Positions 18,507-27,852 of a stretch of DNA of 64,000 nt are shown one piece after another; positions within the stretch are counted from its first letter, which is position 1; each line of letters opens with the position of its first letter. Source of the stretch: Methanolobus psychrotolerans. GTDB taxonomy: Archaea > Halobacteriota > Methanosarcinia > Methanosarcinales > Methanosarcinaceae. The notes beneath the pieces were generated by a model. It saw nothing but the letters and a program-made list of their open reading frames with translations, did not search any database and was not told the origin of the DNA. Where the stretch lies: assembly GCF_002243045.1 (NCBI RefSeq), contig NZ_MBKP01000004.1, positions 161,738 through 225,737 of the forward strand, read 5' to 3'. The translations under genes and the position numbers were made by a program.

Positions 18507-18576
18507 AGTTTAAACAATTTTTTAATACTTCTTTGTCCATCATTCAATCATAGTTAATTAAAAATGGTGTGATTAA

Positions 18577-19431
18577 ATGAAGATCAAATCTATCTCAATA
18601 ATTCTTATTTTACTTATGGCTACTCTAGTCTCCGGATGTATGGCGGTCAAAGAGGAAAGCTATGCACAATCTGCAGATACCTTCTCTGTAGAGTACGAGG
18701 AAGCCTATGATGACTCTTCTGCAAGGACGGTGGCCGGCGGAGGAGCTGATAATGGGGTTGCTTCCTCTGTGGACCGCAAGACGATAACAACCGTTGACAT
18801 GACCATACAGGTTAATGATGCTGCAGCAGGCGTAGATGAGATTTCAAAGATGGCAGTGGCAGCTGGTGGCTATGTATCAGGCTCCTCTATCTATGATTCT
18901 TATTACAGCGGCTCCGATACCCGCAAGGAGGGATATGTCACTGTCAGAGTTCCTGAATCCGGGTGTTCTTCTTTCCTGGGTAAAGTCGAGATACTCGGTG
19001 AAGTAACTCATAAGAGCGTAAATGCGCAGGATGTCACGGAAGAATATATCGATGTCAAAGCACGCCTGGATAATCTCCAAAGACAGGAGACACGTCTTCA
19101 GGAGATACTCAATATGACCAAAACGGTTGAAGAGGTTCTGAATGTGGAGAAAGAGCTTGGAAGGGTGCGCGGTGAAATTGAGAGCTTTACAGGAAGGTTG
19201 AATTATCTTGAGGACAGGATAGAGTTCTCAACCATTAATATACGTCTTACAGAACCCCGACCTATTACCCATTCATGGGGTATCAGGGATGCGGTTTCCG
19301 AATCTGTAAGGGGCTTTATTGCGATGGTCAATGCACTGATAATACTGGTAGGTTATCTTCTGCCTCTTTTAATTGTTGTGACAGTGTTTGTCGGAATCAT
19401 TTTGATTGTCAGGAAAAGAGTGCGTAAGTGA
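18577..19431 (+). CDS. DUF4349 membrane-anchored lipoprotein
   Basis: 284 residues. A lipoprotein signal ends in LVSGC near residue 21. The DUF4349 domain follows, with VDMTIQVNDAAAGVDEISKM, GYVTVRVPESG and a coiled-coil stretch (about 150-205: VKARLDNLQRQETRLQEILN). A C-terminal membrane helix (about 250-278) ends in RKRVRK. It is therefore tethered at both ends on the outer face of the membrane. Function of the family is unknown; a role in envelope structure is inference. Confidence 0.85.
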   Translation: MKIKSISIILILLMATLVSGCMAVKEESYAQSADTFSVEYEEAYDDSSARTVAGGGADNGVASSVDRKTITTVDMTIQVNDAAAGVDEISKMAVAAGGYVSGSSIYDSYYSGSDTRKEGYVTVRVPESGCSSFLGKVEILGEVTHKSVNAQDVTEEYIDVKARLDNLQRQETRLQEILNMTKTVEEVLNVEKELGRVRGEIESFTGRLNYLEDRIEFSTINIRLTEPRPITHSWGIRDAVSESVRGFIAMVNALIILVGYLLPLLIVVTVFVGIILIVRKRVRK

Positions 19432-19585
19432 CCCATGGTCACTTTATTTAATTTGACAATATTTGTTGATGTTTGCCGATTAACAAAATTTATTTACTAC
19501 TAATGTTCTATTAGTTCATTACTTGTAGAACAATTCTACAATTTCCATGTAACTATAAATATAATATCAAAATAGCAGGTAACGT

Positions 19586-20578
19586 ATGAACGATTATATT
19601 CCTGTATCTGAGATCGGTGAGCGCTCTCTTATAAAACGCTTATCAGGTATTTTTAACGTTGGTTGTAATCCTGATATTCTCATCGGTTCAGGAACTGACG
19701 ATTGTGCAGTTATCAACATCTCTGAAGATGAGTACATGGTGGTGACAACGGACATGTTGCACCGAAAAACCGATTTTCCTGTCCTGATGACCCCCTGGCA
19801 GATAGGTTGGATGTCGGCTGCTGTGAACTTTAGTGATGTGGCATCAATGGGTGCGCGTCCAATAGGTTTTCTTTCCGCCATGGGCTTTTCCAAGGATACG
19901 GACATTACATTTGTTGAAGGTATTTCCAGGGGAATGGACGATTGTGCTAAATTCTGTGGTACTTCTGTCATAGGCGGAGACATCGATACCCATGATGAGC
20001 TAACAATTACCGGTACTGCACTTGGCAGGGTCCAAAAGTCAGAACTGCTGACCCGCAAAGGTGCAAATGTTGGCGATAAGATATGTGTTACAGGTTTTGC
20101 GGGTTCAGCCGGAGCAGCACTTCATGCTATTGCGAACAATATCGAAATTCCTGATATTCTTCTCAACAAACTGCTCGAGCCGGTGCCCCGTGTGGCAGAA
20201 GCTCAAAAACTTGCACGTTCGGGTGCTGTGACATGCATGATGGATACAAGTGACGGACTTGCCATCTCCCTGCATGACCTTGCTGATCTTAACGATGTTG
20301 GTTTCAGGCTTGAAGAAGATTCTCTCCCTATACAGGCTGAAATCTCCGAATTTATAACCTCTAATCCGGATATCCTCACGGAATTTGCACTTTACACTGG
20401 TGGGGATTTCGAGTTACTTTTCACGGTATCTCCCAACATGCTGGAAATTGTCCAAAGCGCATGTTATTTAAATGTTATAGGTGATGTAGTTGGGCAAGAA
20501 GTTGGTACAAGCATTACGTGTCGTAACGGGCAAAACCTGACGATAAATCGAAAAGGTTATCTACAATTGGGGGTTTAA
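19586..20578 (+). CDS. thiL: Thiamine-monophosphate kinase
   Basis: 330 residues. It begins ISEIGERSLIKRLSGIF, followed by IGSGTDDCAVI, TDMLHRKTDFP and NFSDVASMGARPIGFL, then GGDIDTHDELTITGTALG, the metal and substrate loops of ThiL. MDTSDGLAISLHDLAD and YTGGDFELLFTV complete the family pattern (PurM-like fold). It phosphorylates thiamine monophosphate to the diphosphate. Transcribed alone. Confidence 0.93.
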   Translation: MNDYIPVSEIGERSLIKRLSGIFNVGCNPDILIGSGTDDCAVINISEDEYMVVTTDMLHRKTDFPVLMTPWQIGWMSAAVNFSDVASMGARPIGFLSAMGFSKDTDITFVEGISRGMDDCAKFCGTSVIGGDIDTHDELTITGTALGRVQKSELLTRKGANVGDKICVTGFAGSAGAALHAIANNIEIPDILLNKLLEPVPRVAEAQKLARSGAVTCMMDTSDGLAISLHDLADLNDVGFRLEEDSLPIQAEISEFITSNPDILTEFALYTGGDFELLFTVSPNMLEIVQSACYLNVIGDVVGQEVGTSITCRNGQNLTINRKGYLQLGV

Positions 20579-20625
20579 GGTTAGAATATATAGTTTACGA
20601 TATTGATATTTAAGGAAGGTTTAGA

Positions 20626-23600
20626 ATGCTAAAGAAATTCAAATTTATTTTAATTGCTTTTTCACTAATATTGCTATGCAGTACGATAGGCTCGGCTGCA
20701 AATGTTACTGCTGAATTTTCAGCTGATAAATTTACGGGTAATGTTCCTTTAACTGTCACTTTCTCGGATATGTCAGTCAATGCAACTGCATGGTTCTGGA
20801 CTTTTGGAGATGGAAACACATCAGTTGTTCAGAATCCTGTATATACTTATGTTTCAGCAGGGACCTATGATGTAAACCTGACGGCGACAAACGGAAATGA
20901 GACTGACACAGAAACAAAGCTTACTTACATTACAGTCAGTCCGGCTTCTCTTCTTCCTGTAGCAGCATTCTCAGGAACTCCTGTTTCAGGCACTTTTCCT
21001 TTGACTGTTAATTTCACAGATGTATCTACCGATGCGACTACCTGGTCTTGGGATTTTGGAGATGGGAACACCTCGGCTATTCAGAGTCCTGTCTACACTT
21101 ATGTTTCAGCAGGAACTTATGATGTAAGCCTAATAGCAACAAATGCTAATGGTACTGACACAGAGACCAAATCCGGTTATATCACTGTTATTGCTCCTGC
21201 TTCTCTTCTTCCTGTAGCAGCATTCTCAGGAACTCCTGTTTCAGGTACTAATCCTTTAACTGTTAATTTCACAGATGCATCTACCGACGCGACTGCCTGG
21301 TCATGGGATTTTGGAGATGGAAACACCTCGGCTATTCAGAGTCCTTCTCATACCTATGTTTCTACAGGAACCTATGATGTAAGTCTGGTAGCAACAAATG
21401 CGAATGGCACTGACCCGGAAACAAAGCTTAGCTATATAACAGTTAGTGCTCCCGTTTCTACACCACCGGTTGCCTCTTTCACAACAAACGCTACTGGTAA
21501 TGAAGGTCCTGTCCCTCTCATAGTTCAGTTTAATGATACTTCAACCAATAGTCCCACATCATGGTCCTGGACTTTTGGAGATGGTGGAACTTCTACTTCT
21601 CAGAATCCAGTCCATACTTACAATTCCATAGGTACTTACAATGTTACTCTGACTGCTACTAATGCAGATGGTGCTGACACAGAATCTAAAACAATAATTG
21701 TCTACTCAAAGACATTCTATACTGGTGATAGGATATGGGATGAAAATGCCAACCAGTCAACTGCAAAATACATATGGGATGCAAAATCCTTCTCAGGCTT
21801 CTTCTATGACCTTGAGTCAGGATTCAGTTCTGAGAACATGACAATTTCCAATATTGACCGTTCACTGGCTTCTGGAGATATTGTTTATCAGACAAAGCCG
21901 GTTGAAACAGACTTTGAGCACAGTGACTGGGGCAAGTATCAGGTTATTGGTTTCATGGCGGAGAAATACTTTGCAGCATACACCAGCAGTACAAATATTA
22001 ACAATGTTGACAGGGTAAGCATGATGTCTTCCGGTCAGCTCTCAAAGATCTTAATAGACGATGATGAGAAGGAGTCTGTATATGCCGGTTCCTCACTCAC
22101 ATTGAAAGATGGTTACGCGCTTAATATTGTTGAAGTTGATGTGAACGGTAACAGTGTATTCGTTACCCTTACAAAAGACGGTGATCAACTGGACAGTGAT
22201 GTGATTTCCGGCGGGGATGACTACGTCTATAAGACTGACCTTGGTGATGCTGATGGCGTTGTACTGATCGCTGTACACTTCGGTAACATATTCAGTGGTC
22301 AAGAAACAAGTGCCGTATTTGTCCAGGGTATCTTCCAGATATCAGACAACTACCTGGAACTTGACGACGGGGAAAGTTTTGGTAGCATGGAGATCACATC
22401 CATAAGCGATGAACTGATCGAAATGGAAAATGACGGAACCATCTCTCTTTCAAAGGGAAAGACAATAACCCTAATGGGCAAGATAAAGCTAATTGTTGCT
22501 GACAATGATGATCTGAGGTTTGCTCCATATGTGGATATGTCCGATCCTGGCACCTATGAACTTCGCGGTACTGTTGTAGAAGGTGAAGAACTTCTTACAT
22601 GGAACCCGCTGAACTTCGAAGGTTTCTACTATGATATTGATGAAGGTATCCAGACAGAAAAACTAGAATTACAATCCGTTTCCGGAAGGACAATTGCTGC
22701 AGGTGGTCTTGTATACACAAGTACTCCTGCTTCCGTTGAATTTGAGCACACTGGCTGGGGCAAGTTCAATGTGATCGGTTTCATGGCAGAGAAGTACTTT
22801 GCCGGATACACATCTGCTACGACAATTAGTGGTGTCGGCACTTTAAGCCTTATTTCTGATGGTCAGTTGTGCAAAGTTCTGATGGATGAAGATGACAAGA
22901 TTTCAGTCTATTCCGGTTCTTCACTGGTGCTTGAAGAGGGTTACACCCTGAATATAGTGGAAGTTGATATAAATGGAAACAATGTTCTCATTGAGCTCTA
23001 TCACGATGGAGATCAGGTTGAATCTGACATAGTATCGGCAAACACGAATTATGTCTATGATAAAGATATTGGGGATTCCGATGATGTTCCTCTTATTATA
23101 ATCCACTTCAATGAGGTATTCAGTGGCAGGGAATCAAACGCTGTTTTTGTAGAAGGTATCTTCCAGATATCTGAAGATTATATAAGCCTGGAAAGTGGCG
23201 ATAATTACGATAAGATGGAAGTTACAAGCTTTGTTACATCAATCGTGATGAAGAACGAGAAATCTATTTCCCTTACCAGGGACAAAGATATCTCACTGAT
23301 GGGTGATGTAGTCCTCAGGGTTGCAGATTCCAGTACATTGAGATATTATCCTGCAGTAGACGTAACAACGGCTTCTAACACAGCGCTTGATATCGATCTG
23401 AGTGATTCCACTATTGTCCAGGGAGACGAAGTTACCATTACTGTGACAGCACGTGGTGCATCTATCAGTGGTGCCACCATTAAGTCAGAGGGTACAACAA
23501 TTGGAACGACCGGTACTGACGGTACGCTGGATTACACTCCCTCAAAAGCAGGTATATACGAGATAACTGCTGAAAAGAGCGGGTACACATCAGGTTCTGA

Positions 23601-24318
23601 AGACCTTTCGGTGATATCAGAAGATGATGAAACAAAGAAGATGAGTATAGAAGTGTCACCTTCTAAAGTTTATGAAGGCACATCCATGACAATATATGTC
23701 CTGCAAGCCATTGGCGGCGATGCAATATCTGGAGCAGCGGTCACATTTGACGGCAAGTCTGTTGGGACCACTGGCAATGATGGAACAGTTACTTATACTG
23801 CAACAGAAGCCGGCGTTCATAAGCTCAAAGCAACAAAATCAGGCATGGTCGATGCAGAGCTTGATCTTAAGGTAAGTGAACTTGCAGCAGAGTTTGATTT
23901 CAGCAATATAAAGATAAGTCCTCTTGAAATAAAGCAGGGTAAGGCAGCTACTATCAATGTTGATATAACGAACACTGGTACTGCTGCAGGTGAATATACC
24001 GTGGATCTCAAGATAAATGATGTAGTTGTTGATTCACAACTTGTAAGCCTCGATATTGGAAGTTCCACAACCATTGAATTCAAGCATACGGAAGCAGAGC
24101 CGGGAACCTATGAGATAAAAATTGGTGACCTTACCACTACCTATGAGGTATTCGAGAAGTCTGGTACTGTTTTGTATGTCCTTGGAGCAATTGGACTGGC
24201 AGCAGTAGGAGGGGTTGCTTACCTGTTTACGGCAGGTGGATGGACCGTAGAAATAGCGCAGGCAAAAGTTGCCGAGGCAATAGAAGCAATAAAAGAGTTG
24301 GTCGGAAACCTCCGCTAA
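20626..24318 (+). CDS. Large cell-surface protein: PKD repeats plus duplicated S-layer domains
   Basis: 1230 residues. A signal peptide (about 1-25, ending STIGSAA) is followed by four PKD domains (about 27-365), each with a W-FGDGNTS-type motif. Two Methanosarcina-type S-layer duplication domains come next (about 366-645 and 650-920; GDIVYQTKPVETDFEH and GGLVYTSTPASVEFEH are equivalent). Then two Ig-like Gly/Thr-rich domains, a CARDB-like domain (about 1095-1180) and a C-terminal membrane helix (about 1183-1203). It is likely a surface or adhesion protein built like the S-layer subunit but with added PKD modules. A GGAAGGT site precedes the ATG. Confidence 0.9.
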   Translation: MLKKFKFILIAFSLILLCSTIGSAANVTAEFSADKFTGNVPLTVTFSDMSVNATAWFWTFGDGNTSVVQNPVYTYVSAGTYDVNLTATNGNETDTETKLTYITVSPASLLPVAAFSGTPVSGTFPLTVNFTDVSTDATTWSWDFGDGNTSAIQSPVYTYVSAGTYDVSLIATNANGTDTETKSGYITVIAPASLLPVAAFSGTPVSGTNPLTVNFTDASTDATAWSWDFGDGNTSAIQSPSHTYVSTGTYDVSLVATNANGTDPETKLSYITVSAPVSTPPVASFTTNATGNEGPVPLIVQFNDTSTNSPTSWSWTFGDGGTSTSQNPVHTYNSIGTYNVTLTATNADGADTESKTIIVYSKTFYTGDRIWDENANQSTAKYIWDAKSFSGFFYDLESGFSSENMTISNIDRSLASGDIVYQTKPVETDFEHSDWGKYQVIGFMAEKYFAAYTSSTNINNVDRVSMMSSGQLSKILIDDDEKESVYAGSSLTLKDGYALNIVEVDVNGNSVFVTLTKDGDQLDSDVISGGDDYVYKTDLGDADGVVLIAVHFGNIFSGQETSAVFVQGIFQISDNYLELDDGESFGSMEITSISDELIEMENDGTISLSKGKTITLMGKIKLIVADNDDLRFAPYVDMSDPGTYELRGTVVEGEELLTWNPLNFEGFYYDIDEGIQTEKLELQSVSGRTIAAGGLVYTSTPASVEFEHTGWGKFNVIGFMAEKYFAGYTSATTISGVGTLSLISDGQLCKVLMDEDDKISVYSGSSLVLEEGYTLNIVEVDINGNNVLIELYHDGDQVESDIVSANTNYVYDKDIGDSDDVPLIIIHFNEVFSGRESNAVFVEGIFQISEDYISLESGDNYDKMEVTSFVTSIVMKNEKSISLTRDKDISLMGDVVLRVADSSTLRYYPAVDVTTASNTALDIDLSDSTIVQGDEVTITVTARGASISGATIKSEGTTIGTTGTDGTLDYTPSKAGIYEITAEKSGYTSGSEDLSVISEDDETKKMSIEVSPSKVYEGTSMTIYVLQAIGGDAISGAAVTFDGKSVGTTGNDGTVTYTATEAGVHKLKATKSGMVDAELDLKVSELAAEFDFSNIKISPLEIKQGKAATINVDITNTGTAAGEYTVDLKINDVVVDSQLVSLDIGSSTTIEFKHTEAEPGTYEIKIGDLTTTYEVFEKSGTVLYVLGAIGLAAVGGVAYLFTAGGWTVEIAQAKVAEAIEAIKELVGNLR
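20944..21248 (+). repeat. Tandem 255-bp PKD module duplication
   Basis: A 47-nt stretch beginning GCTTCTCTTCTTCCTGTAGC occurs at 20944-20990 and again, apparently identical, from 21199, a period of 255 bp or 85 codons. Adjacent PKD domains two and three are therefore near-identical at DNA level, which points to a recent duplication inside the surface gene. Confidence 0.85.
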
Positions 24319-24352
24319 ACTCTTTCTAACTTCTTTTTTAACTTATTTTTTT
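24319..24352 (+). terminator. Oligo-T terminator between convergent genes
   Basis: CTTTTTTAAC and TTATTTTTTTTG follow the surface-protein stop on the plus strand. Archaeal transcription ends at such T-runs. The second run overlaps the 3' end of the convergent HTH gene. Confidence 0.55.
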
Positions 24353-24859
24353 TGCCACAAGTTCGATCGCTTCTAAAAGACTGTTCTTTGGCATTATTGT
24401 GGCAATTGGTATCCTTAATATTTTCTCGATGGTTGGGCTCACTATTGGTGCACATACAAGAGCTTTCGCTCCTTCTCTTTCAGCCCGCACCGCAGCGATT
24501 ATAGCTTCTTCCATAGATGTTGCAGAGTATTCTCTTATTGTGCAGAGAGTTCCGCCTATTTTTCTTTTAGTTTCCCTTATATTATCCAGTACCGGTCTGG
24601 CAGCAATTACAGCAATGAACTCTCCTTTTTCAGCACCTTCAAGCTTTTTTACTGTCTTTATTATCTGCCTTAATGTTTTTACATTAGGTTCCCTTTTTCC
24701 TGACATGATCTTATAAAGGGTACTTGCAGGAATAACTGCATTCTCGGCGAATTCTGCTATATTCATGTTTAGCTCTTCTTTTATGGTACTTGACAGAATT
24801 TTCCTAAAATCTTCATCAGATTCAAAAACCGCATATATTATTTTATCAGCAGCGCTCAT
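24338..24859 (-). CDS. HTH (Xre-like) transcriptional regulator with C-terminal sensor domain
   Basis: 173 residues. A helix-turn-helix lies around residues 35-70 (NIAEFAENAVIPASTLYKIM SGKREPNVKTL region). The C-terminal half (IGGTLCTIREYSATSMEEAI followed by AAVRAEREGAKALVCAPIVS) looks like a ligand-sensing domain conserved in methanogen regulators. The ATG at 24859 has a GGAGTGGAG site; an in-frame ATG at 24910 lacks one. It is divergent from the ABC transporter operon at 25012, so it may control that operon (inference). Confidence 0.8.
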   Translation of the reverse strand: MSAADKIIYAVFESDEDFRKILSSTIKEELNMNIAEFAENAVIPASTLYKIMSGKREPNVKTLRQIIKTVKKLEGAEKGEFIAVIAARPVLDNIRETKRKIGGTLCTIREYSATSMEEAIIAAVRAEREGAKALVCAPIVSPTIEKILRIPIATIMPKNSLLEAIELVAKKIS

Positions 24860-25011
24860 TTCTCCACTCCTGTATTTTTTAAATGTCCTATTAAGGATAA
24901 TGTGTGTCATTAATTAATACTTTTGGGATACAGTAGTTACGAAATGTAGAAATATATATAATATATAGAGTAATGTTTCCAAATTATCCGAATATTATTA
25001 AAGGTGGTAAT

Positions 25012-26037
25012 GTGAATTACAAAAATACAATTAAATTAGCTTCCACTTTATTTTTTGTTATTGCTTTGATCTCAGCAGTGTTTATATCAGGATGTACTGA
25101 AAAAGATACAGAGCAGGAAGAAGGACAAACAAAAGCCATAACCGAGCTTACATTTGGTTATCAGCCAAGCACCCATCAGATTGCATATATTACTGCAAGG
25201 GATAAAGGATGGTGGGCTGAAGATCTTGCACCTTATGGGGTAGAAACAATCAACGATAATCTTTTCCCCTCAGGTGCACCGGAAATGCAGAATATGATGG
25301 CAGGAGATCTTGATGTTGCGTATGTTGGTGCAGCTCCTGTCATCTCGGCTCTTGCAAGTGGTCTGGATGCGAAGATCGTAGCTGCAGTTCAGATACAGGG
25401 TTCTGATCTTGTGCTTCGTACTGCTCTTCCTTATGAAGGCCCGGAAGATTTGAAAGGACTTAAAATAGCAACATTCCCGCCTGGTACAATCCAGGATACT
25501 CTGCTTAAGAATTGGCTCAAAGAGAATGGTATTGACCCCGAAACAGATGTACAGATACTTGGAATGGGTCCGGGGGATGCAACGACTGCAATTTCTGCAG
25601 GTCAGGTTGATGCAGTTTTCCTTCCGCACCCCTCTCCAACAATGATTGAAAGTGAAGGTGTAGGCAGATCGGTTGTATCGTCCGGTGAAATGCTTCAGGA
25701 CCATGCATGTTGTGTTGTTGCAGTAAGTGGTGAGCTCATAAGGGAACATCCTGAGATAGTTCAACAGATAGTAGCAACTCATGTGCGTGCAACAGAATAC
25801 AATTCCGAAAATCTGGAAGAAGCAGCACAGATATATGCAGATGACCAGGATTGGGATGTTGAACTGGTAAGTCAGTCATTGCATGACTGGGATGGTTCCT
25901 GGATTGCAGATCCTCATCTTATCATCAATTCCACAGTGGATTATGCACAGGTTCAGTATGAGCTGGGATACATCGGCAAACCTCTTACACAGGATGACAT
26001 ATTTGATCTGAGCTTCTACGATGCTCTTGATCAATAA
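25012..26037 (+). CDS. ABC transporter substrate-binding lipoprotein, NitT/TauT (SsuA-like) family
   Basis: 341 residues from a GTG start preceded by AAGGTGGT. A lipoprotein signal ends ISGC near residue 28, so the protein is anchored outside the membrane. Family features are LTFGYQPSTHQIAYITARDK, AGDLDVAYVGAAPVISAL, LKGLKIATFPPGTIQDTLLK and ISAGQVDAVFLPHPS. Members bind nitrate, sulfonates, taurine, bicarbonate or thiamine precursors; the ligand is not evident. First gene of a three-gene import operon. Confidence 0.9.
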   Translation: MNYKNTIKLASTLFFVIALISAVFISGCTEKDTEQEEGQTKAITELTFGYQPSTHQIAYITARDKGWWAEDLAPYGVETINDNLFPSGAPEMQNMMAGDLDVAYVGAAPVISALASGLDAKIVAAVQIQGSDLVLRTALPYEGPEDLKGLKIATFPPGTIQDTLLKNWLKENGIDPETDVQILGMGPGDATTAISAGQVDAVFLPHPSPTMIESEGVGRSVVSSGEMLQDHACCVVAVSGELIREHPEIVQQIVATHVRATEYNSENLEEAAQIYADDQDWDVELVSQSLHDWDGSWIADPHLIINSTVDYAQVQYELGYIGKPLTQDDIFDLSFYDALDQ

Positions 26038-26060
26038 TCCTTTTTTTCTTTTTTGATATT
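26038..26060 (+). terminator. T-rich run after the substrate-binding gene
   Basis: CCTTTTTTTCTTTTTTGAT directly follows the stop. Partial termination here would give more binding protein than permease, a common arrangement for ABC importers; this is inference. Confidence 0.45.
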
Positions 26061-26128
26061 AACTTAAATATTAAGTAGGCATTTCTATTGTTTGTCCGGA
26101 GTTCTTATCTCCAGCAACCGGAGGAGTT

Positions 26129-27064
26129 ATGGTAAAAAAACATCTTCAGATCCTGAGTGAGAAAAGTGTGGAAATCGTTTCTAAATGTTCTTCTCTTATT
26201 CGCGATAAAAGCACGGAAATAATTTCTATATGTTCTGTGATCGTACTCTGGCAGATTATAGCTGTTTACATTGTGCACAACAAGTTCTACCTGCCAAGTT
26301 TTACTGATGTGACTTTTGCATTCCTGGAGATAATGGCAAAAGATGCTAGATTAAGCATAATGGGTATTGATTTTCAGATTCCTGTATTGGTGGTAAACAT
26401 TCTTGCTAAACTTGGGATAATGGTGGATCCGGAGATTCGACTTCCTGTTTTGATAATAGACCTTATTTACAGTCTTGTTCACTTCTGGATAGGTTTGCTT
26501 TCTGCACTTATAATTGGTATTCCTGCAGGGATGATAATGGGGTGGTTCCGTACAATTGAGCGTATAGTAGATCCTCTTATCGAACTCATACGCCCGATTC
26601 CTCCGCTTGCCTGGATTCCTTTTGCTATCATATGGATAGGTCTGAATCCATTTGCAGCAGGTTTTCTAATATTTATCGGTGCTGTCTTTCCAATTATAAT
26701 AAACACTTTTACAGGTTTTAAGAGCGTTTCCCGTGTATATGTGGAAGCAGCAAAGGTACTGGGCTGCAACACGGATCGTGAATTGATACGGTATGTGGCT
26801 TTGCCTTCTGCTCTTCCGTCAATTGCCGCAGGTATCCGAATTGCCATGGGAGTTGGTTGGATGTGTCTTGTTGCTGCAGAAATGTTTGGTGTGAGTAGAA
26901 ACGGTCTTGGTTACAAGATATGGCATCACTACTATCTGCATAACATGGATTTTGTGCTCGTTTACATGTTACTCCTTGGTTTCCTTGGATTGTTCATAGA
27001 TCGTTTGTTGCGTTATTATATCGATGGTAAGCTCCTGAAATGGCGCAAAGGGGTCGTGATATAA
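26129..27064 (+). CDS. ABC transporter permease, NitT/TauT (SsuC-like) family
   Basis: 311 residues with about six membrane helices. The EAA loop is EAAKVLGCNTDRELIRYVAL followed by PSALPSIAAGIRIAMG, which docks the ATPase. It differs from the usual family members by an insert of about 40 residues after the first helix (around ARLSIMGIDFQIPVLVV). A GGAGGAG site precedes the ATG. Its TAA overlaps the ATG of the ATPase gene by one base. Confidence 0.92.
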   Translation: MVKKHLQILSEKSVEIVSKCSSLIRDKSTEIISICSVIVLWQIIAVYIVHNKFYLPSFTDVTFAFLEIMAKDARLSIMGIDFQIPVLVVNILAKLGIMVDPEIRLPVLIIDLIYSLVHFWIGLLSALIIGIPAGMIMGWFRTIERIVDPLIELIRPIPPLAWIPFAIIWIGLNPFAAGFLIFIGAVFPIIINTFTGFKSVSRVYVEAAKVLGCNTDRELIRYVALPSALPSIAAGIRIAMGVGWMCLVAAEMFGVSRNGLGYKIWHHYYLHNMDFVLVYMLLLGFLGLFIDRLLRYYIDGKLLKWRKGVVI

Positions 27065-27822
27065 TGGGAAGAGTAAAAGTAAATAATGTGTCCCGCAGAT
27101 TTATAAAAGATGAGGAGAGTTCCACTCTTGCACTGGATAATGTCAACCTGGAAGTTGAAGATAAGGAGTTTGTCTGTTTTATAGGTCCTTCCGGCTGTGG
27201 AAAAACGACTTTGCTCAGAATTATATCAGGTCTCGATAAACCTGATGTGGGTGAAGTCTATCTGGACGATAACAAAATAGATTCTCCCGGCCCGGACAGG
27301 GGAATGGTTTTCCAGGAATACTCTCTGTTTCCATGGAAATCTGTTATTGATAATATTCTATTTGGTCCTACGATGCGTGGGGTAAAAAAGAAAAATGCTC
27401 TTGTAGAAGCTGAAAAATATCTGGAACTGGTCGGTCTTCAGCAATTCAGGAACAGTTATCCGTATGAGCTTTCAGGCGGTATGAAACAGAGGGTAGCGAT
27501 TGCAAGAGCCCTTGCAAACGAACCTTCCGTTCTCCTGATGGATGAACCATTCGGTGCATTGGATGCCCAGACCCGGAATATTCTCCAGCAGGAACTCCTG
27601 GGAATATGGCAAAAAAAACACATTACAATTCTATTTGTCACGCACAGCGTAGATGAGGCAGTATTCCTTGCTGATAAAATTGTGTTGATGAGTGCGCGTC
27701 CCGGTAAAATAAAGGAAATAATCAACGTGGATCTACCAAGGCCCCGTGAGAGGACAAGTCTTGAAGTAAATGTACTCCGTGACAGGATACTCAAGTCTCT
27801 CCTGAAAGAGCAAACGAAATAG
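27064..27822 (+). CDS. ABC transporter ATPase, NitT/TauT (SsuB-like) family
   Basis: 252 residues. Walker A is GPSGCGKTTLL, Q-loop VFQEYSLFPW, signature LSGGMKQRVAIARAL, Walker B VLLMDEPFGALD, and the H-loop is in FVTHSVDEAVFLAD. It powers the importer encoded by the two genes before it. The ATG at 27064 is chosen because it gives stop/start overlap with the permease; an in-frame ATG at 27040 would lie inside that gene. Confidence 0.93.
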   Translation: MGRVKVNNVSRRFIKDEESSTLALDNVNLEVEDKEFVCFIGPSGCGKTTLLRIISGLDKPDVGEVYLDDNKIDSPGPDRGMVFQEYSLFPWKSVIDNILFGPTMRGVKKKNALVEAEKYLELVGLQQFRNSYPYELSGGMKQRVAIARALANEPSVLLMDEPFGALDAQTRNILQQELLGIWQKKHITILFVTHSVDEAVFLADKIVLMSARPGKIKEIINVDLPRPRERTSLEVNVLRDRILKSLLKEQTK

Positions 27823-27829
27823 TGTTATT

Positions 27830-27852
27830 TGTGCGTTCACTCCGAACGCACA
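27830..27852. terminator. Perfect 9-bp hairpin between convergent genes
   Basis: TGTGCGTTC (27830-27838), a five-base loop and GAACGCACA (27844-27852) form a perfect stem. It lies 7 nt after the ABC ATPase stop and covers the last codons of the convergent bactofilin gene (stop at 27837-27839). A bidirectional terminator or mRNA 3'-end stabiliser is likely. Confidence 0.6.

Noticed and set aside
20750..21700. Repeats in the surface-protein gene as a CRISPR-like array
   Set aside because: The repeats are in frame, encode PKD domains and have an 85-codon period.
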